Shown here: positions 14,698 through 21,631 of the stretch, one piece after another
Layout of the letters: each line of letters opens with the position of its first letter
How positions within the stretch are numbered: the first letter of the stretch is position 1
DNA from: DAIQNV01 sp036788215
GTDB taxonomy: Bacteria > Planctomycetota > Phycisphaerae > Phycisphaerales > UBA1924
DNA: 24,967 nucleotides
Reading direction: 5' to 3'
NCBI GenBank assembly: GCA_036788215.1
Contig: DAIQNV010000046.1
Span: 1 to 24,967 of the forward strand
The notes under the pieces: model-generated
What the model saw: the letters and a program-made list of their open reading frames with translations, nothing else
Told to the model about the DNA's origin: nothing
Databases searched by the model: none
Translations under genes and position numbers: made by a program

Positions 14698-15477
14698 ATG
14701 GTCAGTCGAGCGGTGATCCTGGCGGGCGGGCTGGGGACGCGCCTGAGCGAGGAGACGGGCATCCGTCCGAAGCCCATGGTGGAGATCGGCGGTCGCCCGA
14801 TCATCTGGCACATCATGAAGATGTACTCGAGCTTCGGGGTGAACGAGTTCGTGATCTGTCTCGGCTACAAGGGCTACATGTTCAAGGAGTACTTCGCGAA
14901 CTACGCGTTGCACCTCGCGGACGTGACCTTTGACCTCGAGAAGAACCGGACGACGGTGCACCGCGACGGGTCGGAGCCCTGGAAGATCACGCTGATCGAC
15001 ACGGGCGAGGACACGATGACCGGGGGGCGCATCCGGCGGGTGCGGGAGTACCTGAACAACGAGCCCTTCTGCCTGACCTACGGGGACGGGGTGAGCGACG
15101 TGGACATCGGGCGGGGGATCCGGTTCCACCTGGAGCACGGGAAGGACGCGACGGTGACCGCGGTGCGTCCCCCCGGGCGGTTCGGCGCCCTCGACTTCGG
15201 CGACGACGACTCGGTGAACGGGTTCGTTGAGAAGCCCATGGGCGACGGGGGCTGGATCAACGGCGGGTTCTTCGTCCTGAATCCCTCGGTGCTTGACCGC
15301 ATCAGGGGGGATACCACGGTGTGGGAGCAGGAGCCCCTGAAGGGGCTTGCCAAGGACGGGCAGCTCATGGCGTACCGGCACGATGGGTTCTGGCAGCCCA
15401 TGGACACGCTGCGGGACAAGCGCCACCTCGAGGAGCTCTGGGCGAGCGGCGAGGCCCCCTGGAAGAACTGGTCTTGA
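14698..15477 (+). CDS. rfbF: Glucose-1-phosphate cytidylyltransferase
   Basis: It makes CDP-glucose from glucose 1-phosphate and CTP, the entry point of CDP-deoxysugar pathways. The protein has 259 residues, matching the family. The nucleotide-binding motif is ILAGGLGTRLSEETG (7-21) followed by RPKPMVEIGGRPIIWHIM. FVICLGYKGYMFKEYF, LTYGDGVSDVDIG and the C-terminal GFWQPMDTLRDKRHLEELW are also characteristic. The ATG at 14698 has GGGAGG (14688-14693) four bases upstream; GTG 14581 would add unrelated residues. It is the first gene of a tightly packed five-gene operon. The 219 bp between REP copy E and this start hold G-rich runs and a TAGGCT box (14574-14579) but no gene. Confidence 0.95.
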   Translation: MVSRAVILAGGLGTRLSEETGIRPKPMVEIGGRPIIWHIMKMYSSFGVNEFVICLGYKGYMFKEYFANYALHLADVTFDLEKNRTTVHRDGSEPWKITLIDTGEDTMTGGRIRRVREYLNNEPFCLTYGDGVSDVDIGRGIRFHLEHGKDATVTAVRPPGRFGALDFGDDDSVNGFVEKPMGDGGWINGGFFVLNPSVLDRIRGDTTVWEQEPLKGLAKDGQLMAYRHDGFWQPMDTLRDKRHLEELWASGEAPWKNWS

Positions 15478-15500
15478 CCGGCGAACGCGTGAGGATGGGC

Positions 15501-16631
15501 ATGGACGAGATCGTGGGGCCGAGCGCCGGGTTCTGGCGCGGGCGTCGTGTTCTGGTGACGGGGCATACGGGCTTCAAGGGCTCCTGGCTGTGCCTGTGGC
15601 TGAGGCACCTGGGCGCGGAGGTCACGGGGCTCGCGCTCGCGCCCGAGACGGACCCGAGCCTCTTCGAGGAGGCCCGGATCGCGTCGATCGTCGACCACAT
15701 CGAGGGGGACATCCGCGAGGCGGGCGTCGCGGAGCGGGCGCTCAAGGCGAGCGGGGCGGAGGTCGTGCTGCACATGGCGGCGCAGGCGCTGGTGCGCCCC
15801 AGCTACGACGACCCGGTCGGGACCTTCGAGACAAACGTGGTCGGGACGGCGCGGGTGCTCGAGGCGGTGCGCCGGGTCGGGGGCGTGCGCTCCGTCGTGA
15901 GCGTGACGAGCGACAAGTGCTACGAGAACCGCGAGTGGGCCTGGGCCTACCGCGAGGACGAGCCCATGGGCGGGAAGGACCCCTACTCCGCGAGCAAGGG
16001 GTGCGCGGAGCTGGTCACCGCGAGCTTCCGGCGGTCGTTCTTCGAGAAGACCGAGACCGCGGTCGCGACCGCCCGGGCGGGCAACGTGATCGGTGGCGGG
16101 GACTGGGCGAAGGACCGGCTGGTGCCCGACTGCGTGCGGTGCCTCGGCGCGGGCCGGGCGATCCCGATCCGGTCGCCCCGGTCGACGCGTCCCTGGCAGC
16201 ACGTGCTGGAGCCCCTGAGCGGGTACCTGGTCCTGGCGGAGGCGCTGGCGGGGCATGGTCCGGGGGAGAGGGGGCAGGACGCGGCGGAGGGGTGGAACTT
16301 CGGCCCGGTCGATGACGATGCCCAGCCCGTGCGCTGGATGGTGGACCGGGTGTGCGGCGCGTGGGGCGAGGGGGCCCGGTGGGAGCAGGACGGGGCGGAG
16401 CACCCCCCGGAGGCGACCTACCTGAAAGTGGACGCGAGCAAGGCCCGCCAGCGGCTCGGCTGGCGGCCCCGGATGCGGGTGTGGGACGCGGTGGACTGGG
16501 CGGTGGGGTGGCACCGGGCCCACCTTGAGGGGGCCGACGCGTCGTCGTTGTGCCTCGAGCAGATCGAGAAGTACGAGCGTCTGGCGGGGGCGGATGAAGC
16601 CTCCTCGCGGGCTGCTGTTGGGAGCGTGTGA
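15501..16631 (+). CDS. rfbG: CDP-glucose 4,6-dehydratase
   Basis: An extended SDR enzyme that converts CDP-glucose to CDP-4-keto-6-deoxyglucose; 376 residues. It has the NAD-binding GHTGFKGSWL (21-30), HMAAQALVRPSY (91-102), the active-site TSDKCYEN (136-143) and YSASK (Tyr162, Lys166), then GNVIGGGDWAKDRLVPD and STRPWQHVLEPLSGYL. These match RfbG rather than the dTDP- or GDP-specific dehydratases. The start is ATG 15501 with GAGG six bases upstream; ATG 15495, two codons earlier, is nearly as good. It begins 23 bp after rfbF, which supplies the substrate, and its stop overlaps the next start by one base. Confidence 0.95.
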   Translation: MDEIVGPSAGFWRGRRVLVTGHTGFKGSWLCLWLRHLGAEVTGLALAPETDPSLFEEARIASIVDHIEGDIREAGVAERALKASGAEVVLHMAAQALVRPSYDDPVGTFETNVVGTARVLEAVRRVGGVRSVVSVTSDKCYENREWAWAYREDEPMGGKDPYSASKGCAELVTASFRRSFFEKTETAVATARAGNVIGGGDWAKDRLVPDCVRCLGAGRAIPIRSPRSTRPWQHVLEPLSGYLVLAEALAGHGPGERGQDAAEGWNFGPVDDDAQPVRWMVDRVCGAWGEGARWEQDGAEHPPEATYLKVDASKARQRLGWRPRMRVWDAVDWAVGWHRAHLEGADASSLCLEQIEKYERLAGADEASSRAAVGSV

Positions 16632-17920
16632 TGACGGCGATGAAGACAGCGGGCGCGGGCGAACTGGAGTCGAAGGCGGCGGCGCGGACCGGGACGCCCA
16701 AGTGCCGTTTCTGCAAGGCTCCCCTGACGGTGACGTTCGCGGACCTGGGCGTGAGCCCCCTGGCGAACAGCTACATCAAGGCGGGGCGCGAGCGTGCGAT
16801 GGAGCCCTTCTTCCCGCTGCACGCCTTCGTGTGCGACCAGTGCTGGCTGGTGCAGCTCGAGGACTACGAGCGTCCGGAGGCGATCTTCGACGACTACGCG
16901 TACTTCTCGAGCTTCAGCGATGCGTGGCTGAGGCACTGCGAGCGGTACGCCCAGACGCTCTCGAAACGGCTCGGGCTGGGCAAGGACTCCCTCGTCGTCG
17001 AGGTGGCGAGCAACGACGGGTACATGCTGCAGTTCTTCCAGAAGCTGGGCGTGCCCGTCCTCGGGGTCGAGCCCGCCCGGACGGTCGCCGAGGCGGCGCT
17101 GAAGAAGGGCGTGCCCACGGAGATCGCCTTCTTCGGCGAGGCGACGGCGGCGAAACTCAAGGGCGAGGGGCACGAGCCGGACCTGATCGCGGCGAAGAAC
17201 GTCCTGGCGCACGTGCCGGACATCAACAATTTCGTGAAGGGCTTCAAGGTGCTCCTGAAGCCCGGCGGGGCGGTGACGGTGGAGTTCCCGCATCTGCTCC
17301 GGCAGATCGAGCACAACCAGTTCGACACGATCTACCACGAGCACTACTCGTACCTGAGCTTCGGGGCGGTCGAGCGCGTCTTCGCGGCGAACGGGCTGCG
17401 GATGTTCGACGTCGACGAGCTGCCGACGCACGGCGGGTCGCTGCGCATCTACGCCTGCCACGAGGAGGACGAGGCGAAGGGTGAGTCGGACAACGTCGTG
17501 AAGATGCGCGAGCTCGAGGAGGGCTTCGGGCTGTGGGACATCGGGACCTACGAGCGGTTCAGCGACCAGGTCGTCGCGACGAAGAAGAAGGTGCTCCGGT
17601 ACTTCCTCGACGCCGCGGACAAGGGCAAGAGGGTCGCGGGCTACGGGGCCCCCGCCAAGGGCAACACGCTGCTCAACTACTGCGGCGTGGGCCCGGAGCT
17701 CTTGCCCTTCACCGTCGACCGCAGCCCGCACAAGCAGAACACGCTGCTCCCGGGGACGCGGATCCCGGTCAGGGCGCCCGAGGCGATCCTGGAGGAGCGT
17801 CCGGACGAGGTGTTCATCCTGCCCTGGAATCTGCGGGACGAGATCTCGGAGCAGATGAAGGCGGTCCGGGAATGGGGCGGCAAGTTCGTCGTGCCGATCC
17901 CGGAGATCGAGATCTTCTGA
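16631..17920 (+). CDS. Sugar C-methyltransferase (TylC3/EvaC/NovU-like)
   Basis: A 429-residue SAM-dependent methyltransferase with the three-part architecture of deoxysugar C-methyltransferases. The N-terminal zinc-binding domain has Cys25-x2-Cys28 and Cys68-x2-Cys71, plus SPLANSY. The central Rossmann domain has VVEVASNDGYML (about 122-133) and KNVLAHVPDINNF. HNQFDTIYHEHYSYLS contains the candidate catalytic Tyr-His-Glu-His group. The C-terminal domain has GYGAPAKGNTLLNYC and VFILPWNLRDEI. Known relatives (TylC3, a 3-C-methyltransferase) act on a 4-keto-6-deoxy nucleotide sugar, which is the product of the preceding gene. The start overlaps the rfbG stop (TGATG), with GGGAG upstream. The exact carbon methylated cannot be told from sequence, although C3 is the usual one. 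Confidence 0.88.
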   Translation: MTAMKTAGAGELESKAAARTGTPKCRFCKAPLTVTFADLGVSPLANSYIKAGRERAMEPFFPLHAFVCDQCWLVQLEDYERPEAIFDDYAYFSSFSDAWLRHCERYAQTLSKRLGLGKDSLVVEVASNDGYMLQFFQKLGVPVLGVEPARTVAEAALKKGVPTEIAFFGEATAAKLKGEGHEPDLIAAKNVLAHVPDINNFVKGFKVLLKPGGAVTVEFPHLLRQIEHNQFDTIYHEHYSYLSFGAVERVFAANGLRMFDVDELPTHGGSLRIYACHEEDEAKGESDNVVKMRELEEGFGLWDIGTYERFSDQVVATKKKVLRYFLDAADKGKRVAGYGAPAKGNTLLNYCGVGPELLPFTVDRSPHKQNTLLPGTRIPVRAPEAILEERPDEVFILPWNLRDEISEQMKAVREWGGKFVVPIPEIEIF

Positions 17921-17933
17921 GCGGGCGGGCGTT

Positions 17934-18488
17934 GTGCGGATCACCGAGCTGAAGCTGCCGGGCGTGTTCCTCGTGGAGATCGAGCGGCGGGAGGACCACC
18001 GCGGGTTCTTCGCGCGGACGTACTGCGAAGACGAGTTCGAGGGGGCGGGCCTGCCGACGCGTTTCGTGCAGTGCAACGTGAGTTTCAATGCGCGGAAGGG
18101 CACGCTGCGGGGGATGCACTACCAGGCGGACCCGAGCCCGGAGGGCAAGCTGGTGCGGTGCACCTCGGGGGCGATCCGCGATGTGCTGGTGGACCTGCGG
18201 AAGGACTCGCCGACGCACCTGCAGTGGGTGGCGCGGGAACTGACCGCGGAGAACCGGGCGGCGCTGTATGTGCCCCCGGGCCTCGCCCACGGGTTCGTCA
18301 CCCTGACCGACGACGCCGAGGTCTTCTACATGATGACGGAGTTCTACGACGGGCCCCTGGCCCGGGGCGTGCGGTGGGACGACCCCGCGTTCGCGATCGA
18401 CTGGAGGCTGGATGAGCTGGGGCTCGAAGACGGGCCGGTGCTAAGCGATCGCGACGCCACCTACCCGGACTACGGGGTGGAGGGGTGA
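17934..18488 (+). CDS. rfbC: RmlC-like nucleotide-sugar 3,5-epimerase
   Basis: A 184-residue cupin of the dTDP-4-keto-rhamnose 3,5-epimerase family. Catalytic residues line up at the usual numbers: His62 in GTLRGMHYQ, Lys72 in GKLVRC, His119 in PPGLAHGF and Tyr132 in VFYMMTEFY. VDLRKDSPTHLQW is also typical. Given its neighbours, the likely substrate is a CDP-4-keto-6-deoxy (C-methylated) sugar, with epimerisation at C5 or C3, rather than the dTDP sugar. The other rhamnose genes (rmlA, B, D) are absent from the window. The start is GTG 17934, 13 bases after the methyltransferase stop. It overlaps the following gene by four bases. Confidence 0.9.
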   Translation: MRITELKLPGVFLVEIERREDHRGFFARTYCEDEFEGAGLPTRFVQCNVSFNARKGTLRGMHYQADPSPEGKLVRCTSGAIRDVLVDLRKDSPTHLQWVARELTAENRAALYVPPGLAHGFVTLTDDAEVFYMMTEFYDGPLARGVRWDDPAFAIDWRLDELGLEDGPVLSDRDATYPDYGVEG

Positions 18489-19402
18489 GTGGGCGCGTGC
18501 TGGTGACCGGGGCGTCGGGGTTCATCGGGCCCTGGGCGGTGCGGGGGCTGGTGGAGCGCGGCTTCGAGGTGCACACCGCGGGCCTCGAGGCGGGGCCGGA
18601 TGAGGCGGGGCTGGGTGTTGAGTTTCACCCGGCGGACCTGCTGACGCCGGGCGGGCCCACGAGGATCATCGAAGAGGTGAAGCCCACGCACCTGCTGCAC
18701 ATGGCGTGGTACGCGGTGCACGGGAAGTTCTGGACGGCGCCCCAGAACCTGGACTGGGTGCGGGGGTCACTGGAGCTGGCCCGGGCGTTCGCGACCCAGG
18801 GCGGGGAGCGGCTGGTCTGCTCGGGGTCGTGCGCGGAGTACGACTGGTCGCACGCGGAGCTGGATGAGCGAGCGACGCCCACGAGGCCCCACACGCTCTA
18901 CGGCGTGTGCAAGGATGCGCTGCGGGGGATGCTGGAGGCGTCGGCGGGGGCGCTCGGGGTGTCGTTCGCGTGGGGGCGGGTGTTCTTTCTGTACGGGCCC
19001 GGAGAGGTGGAGACGAGGCTGGTGCCGGCGGTGATCGCGAACCTGCTGCGGGGGGAGGCGGCGGAATTGACGCACGGTCGCCAGGAGCGGGACTTCATGC
19101 ATGTCGCGGATGTGGGGGGGGCGCTGGCGGCGCTGGTGGCGAGCGGGGTGGAGGGGCCCGTCAACATCGCGTCGGGGCGGTGCGAGGCGCTCGGGACCGT
19201 CGCGCGGATGATCGGGGAGACGATCGGGCGGCCCGACCTGGTGCGCCTGGGCGTGCGGGAGGCGCCGGCGAACGACCCGCCCAGGCTGGCGGCGCGGGTG
19301 GAGCGCCTGCTGGGGGAGGTGGGGTACGAGCCCAAGTACGGGCTGGAGGAGGGGATCGGGGAGACGATCGCGTGGTGGCGGGAGAGGCTGGGGGTGGGGT
19401 GA
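18485..19402 (+). CDS. NAD(P)-dependent SDR nucleotide-sugar 4-ketoreductase/epimerase
   Basis: A 305-residue extended short-chain dehydrogenase. It has the nucleotide motif VLVTGASGFIG (5-15), LLHMAWYAVHGKFW (70-83), a Ser-rich active-site strand VCSGSCAEYDW (111-121) and the catalytic pair in YGVCK (Tyr139, Lys143). QERDFMHVADVGGAL and VNIASGR are typical of the family. As the last gene of the CDP-sugar operon it is the best candidate for the final 4-keto reduction. Relatives with the AWY...N..W signature are often found beside sugar C-methyltransferases, from my recollection of the families. The GTG start lies in a GTGA overlap with the rfbC stop, indicating coupling. A 13-G tract follows the stop directly. 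Confidence 0.85.
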   Translation: MSGRVLVTGASGFIGPWAVRGLVERGFEVHTAGLEAGPDEAGLGVEFHPADLLTPGGPTRIIEEVKPTHLLHMAWYAVHGKFWTAPQNLDWVRGSLELARAFATQGGERLVCSGSCAEYDWSHAELDERATPTRPHTLYGVCKDALRGMLEASAGALGVSFAWGRVFFLYGPGEVETRLVPAVIANLLRGEAAELTHGRQERDFMHVADVGGALAALVASGVEGPVNIASGRCEALGTVARMIGETIGRPDLVRLGVREAPANDPPRLAARVERLLGEVGYEPKYGLEEGIGETIAWWRERLGVG

Positions 19403-19403
19403 A

Positions 19404-19440
19404 GGGGGGGGGGGGGAGGGGAGACGGGTGAGGGGGTGGG
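19404..19440 (+). repeat. 13-G homopolymer and potential G-quadruplex
   Basis: One base after the SDR stop codon there are 13 consecutive G (19404-19416), then GGGG, GGG, GGGGG and GGG separated by one to four bases. Five G-runs with short loops satisfy the usual G-quadruplex pattern. The homopolymer should be slippage-prone and is also a likely place for sequencing error. Confidence 0.7.
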
Positions 19441-19443
19441 CGC

Positions 19444-19545
19444 GGTGCCCCGACCCGCCCGGAGGGCGCGTCGGGTGTTGGGGGTGCGGGCGGACAGGTG
19501 GTGACGATCGGCCCGAAGCGCCGCTGCGCAGCGGTTCGGGGCACC
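19444..19545. repeat. Paired REP element (BIME-like), copy F
   Basis: Left hairpin 19444-19475 (loop GGA instead of GCA), a 36-bp spacer as in C and D but with several substitutions, then the right hairpin. The right hairpin has an altered tip: CCGCTGC pairs perfectly with GCAGCGG, making it two bases longer, so the unit is 102 bp. It lies between the CDP-sugar operon and fabD. Confidence 0.88.
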
Positions 19546-19576
19546 GGGGGGTCGGGGCTTTGCGGGGGTTGGGGCG

Positions 19577-19582
19577 TACCAT
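19577..19582 (+). promoter_or_regulatory. Candidate -10 box for leaderless fabD transcript
   Basis: TACCAT is followed by six bases (GGTTTC) and the fabD ATG. No Shine-Dalgarno sequence is present. An out-of-frame ATG inside the box is followed at once by a stop and is not used here. Confidence 0.42.
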
Positions 19583-19588
19583 GGTTTC

Positions 19589-20572
19589 ATGACTGAACCG
19601 ATCACACTCCTCTGCCCCGGGCAGGGGGCTCAGACGCTGGGGATGGGGAAGGCCTGGGCGGAGGCGTACCCGGAGGCCCGGGCGATCTTCGAGCGTGCGG
19701 ACGCGACGCTGGCGGGGCTCGACCTGGGCGAAAAGTCGGGGCTGACCGATGCGCTGAGCGCGATCTGCTTCAACGGGCCGGCGGACAGGCTGAACCGGAC
19801 GGACGTGTCGCAGCCCGCGATCTACACCTGCGGGGTGGCGAGCTGGCACGCGGTGTGCGCGATCGCGGGGCACGACCCGGCGGAGGTGCCCCTCGCGGCG
19901 GCTGCCGGGCTGAGCCTGGGGGAGTACACGGCGCTACACCTGGCGGGGGCGTTCAGTTTCGAGGACGGGCTGAGGCTGGTCGCGCTGCGCGGGCGGGCGA
20001 TGCAGGACGCGGCGGAGTCCTCCCCCAGCTCGATGGTCGCCCTGATCGGGGCGGATGAGGCGAGCGCGATGGACCTGTGCGAGCGGGTGCTCGAGCGTCT
20101 GGAGGACGCGGAGGACGCGGAGCGGGTCCTGGTGCCGGCGAACTTCAACGCGCCGGGGCAGGTGGTGGTGTCGGGGTCGGCCCGGGCGTGCGATGAGGCG
20201 GAGCAGGTGGCGGGGGAGATCGGGCTGCGGGCGACGAGGCTGACGGTCGCGGGGGCGTTCCACAGCCCACTGATGGCCCCCGCTGCGGAGCGCCTGGGCG
20301 CAGCGCTGGAGCGGACGGAGGTCGCGGCGCCCCGGTGTACGGTCCTGAGCAACGTGACGGGCGAGCCCCACGAGCCCGACGCGGGCTCGATCCGGGCCCG
20401 CCTCGTCGAGCAGCTGACGAGCCCGGTACGCTGGGAGCAGTGCGCCCGCTGGCTGGCGGACAACGCGGCGGGCGCGCCGTACGAGTTGGCCCCCGGGAAG
20501 ACCCTGGCCGGGCTGATGCGACGGATCGACAAGAGCATGAAGGTGACGACGCATGACACACCGGCGAACTGA
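19589..20572 (+). CDS. fabD: Malonyl-CoA:ACP transacylase
   Basis: FabD loads malonyl groups onto acyl carrier protein for fatty acid synthesis. The protein has 327 residues. The start LLCPGQGAQTLGMG is typical. The nucleophile is Ser109 in GLSLGEYTAL, where the common GHSLG has Leu for His. Arg134 lies in ALRGRAMQ and the catalytic His225 in AGAFHSPLM. SNVTGEPH and ELAPGKTLAGLMRRI complete the family features. The region around residues 169-180 has an acidic insertion (LERLEDAEDAERV). It lies downstream of REP copy F and overlaps the following lipoprotein gene by 20 bp. With fabG nearby it forms a partial fab cluster. Confidence 0.94.
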   Translation: MTEPITLLCPGQGAQTLGMGKAWAEAYPEARAIFERADATLAGLDLGEKSGLTDALSAICFNGPADRLNRTDVSQPAIYTCGVASWHAVCAIAGHDPAEVPLAAAAGLSLGEYTALHLAGAFSFEDGLRLVALRGRAMQDAAESSPSSMVALIGADEASAMDLCERVLERLEDAEDAERVLVPANFNAPGQVVVSGSARACDEAEQVAGEIGLRATRLTVAGAFHSPLMAPAAERLGAALERTEVAAPRCTVLSNVTGEPHEPDAGSIRARLVEQLTSPVRWEQCARWLADNAAGAPYELAPGKTLAGLMRRIDKSMKVTTHDTPAN

Positions 20573-21590
20573 TTTCGTACTCAGCAGGGCGGGCGCGATC
20601 GTCGCCGGTTTGGCGTTGCTGCCCATCACGCTGGTGGGGTGCGGGAAGGAAGAGCCCCCGCCCCCGCCGCCGCCGCCGCCTCGCGACACGGCGCCGCCCC
20701 CTCCGCCGGTGCCGGACCGGGTCCGGGTGGCGGATGTGCTTCGGGAGATCGACGCGGATGCGCGGGTGCAGTTCCCGCAGGAGCAGGCGCCCTACGACCG
20801 GTCGCTCGCGGAGGCGGTGGTCGTGCTGGCCGGCTCGATCGCTTCGGGGGACGACCTGGCGATGGCGCCCGTGCTGGACCCCGCGGGCCGGGCGGTGCTC
20901 GATCAGCTCGTGGCGTCGGGCGAGTGGTACGACGCGACGGGGGCGGTCGAGGGCGTGCGGGTGGTCTACCTGAGCCAGAGCCCGGACGAGAACACCGAGG
21001 CCCGGGGGGGCGAGGTGGTGCTGGCGGTGCAGGAGCCCGGCGAGGCGTATGTCCTCGCGTGGAACGCGACGAACGCGGGCGAGGGGTGGCGGTTCTCCGC
21101 GCAGCCCAGCACCGGGCAGACGAAGGCGCGGGCGAGCGAGTGGGACGCGGACACGATGGGGGCGTTCAGCCCCGCGGCGGGCTCGGGAAGCGATGGAGGC
21201 GGGCTCGGGATGGGCGGGGGCGACGCGATGGGTGCGATGCTGCTCGCCGATCCGCCGCTGGTCTTCTTCGCGGTCGAGATCTTCCGCCAATTGGGGAAGG
21301 TCATGGATATGGACCTGAGCGAAGACGAAGTGTTGGACCCGATAGCGCAGATGGCGGGTGTGTCTACGGAGCGCGTGCTCGAGGTCTATACCGAGGGGCG
21401 GCTCGCGAATCGGGAGCGTGGGGTGAAGGCCGACCCGGCGGAGGTCGGGCAGTTCATCCAGAGCGCCCGGATGATCGGGGCCGCGATGGGCACGGTGGTG
21501 ACGGACGAGCAGGTGATCGAGGCGATCGCGGCGGTCTATCAGATCGATGAGGCCGAGGCTCGCGCGTACTTCGAGGAAGCCCAGCCGTAA
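20553..21590 (+). CDS. Predicted lipoprotein with proline-rich linker
   Basis: The 345-residue product has a signal peptide with a lipobox (LVGC, Cys30), a charged patch (GKEE), then nine consecutive prolines, RDTA and five more. This looks like a rigid tether from the membrane. Next is a mixed alpha/beta region (about 60-200) with a VRVVYLSQSP and VVLAVQEPGEAYVLAW character, a Gly/Met-rich loop (about 210-230) and a helical C-terminus rich in Glu and Ala. I recognise no domain. The ATG at 20553 lies inside the fabD 3' end, so translation is probably coupled. Its place between fabD and fabG is unusual, since those genes normally adjoin; a role in envelope lipid biology is only a guess from position. 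Confidence 0.8.
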   Translation: MTHRRTDFVLSRAGAIVAGLALLPITLVGCGKEEPPPPPPPPPRDTAPPPPPVPDRVRVADVLREIDADARVQFPQEQAPYDRSLAEAVVVLAGSIASGDDLAMAPVLDPAGRAVLDQLVASGEWYDATGAVEGVRVVYLSQSPDENTEARGGEVVLAVQEPGEAYVLAWNATNAGEGWRFSAQPSTGQTKARASEWDADTMGAFSPAAGSGSDGGGLGMGGGDAMGAMLLADPPLVFFAVEIFRQLGKVMDMDLSEDEVLDPIAQMAGVSTERVLEVYTEGRLANRERGVKADPAEVGQFIQSARMIGAAMGTVVTDEQVIEAIAAVYQIDEAEARAYFEEAQP

Positions 21591-21631
21591 GCCAGGCCGG
21601 GCCCGCGTCCCTTCAGGAAAGGATCTTCAGG

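Noticed and set aside
14418..14816. N-terminal extension of the RAYT to 314 residues
   Set aside because: It would translate REP copy E and part of rfbF antisense. Family members begin near the chosen ATG.
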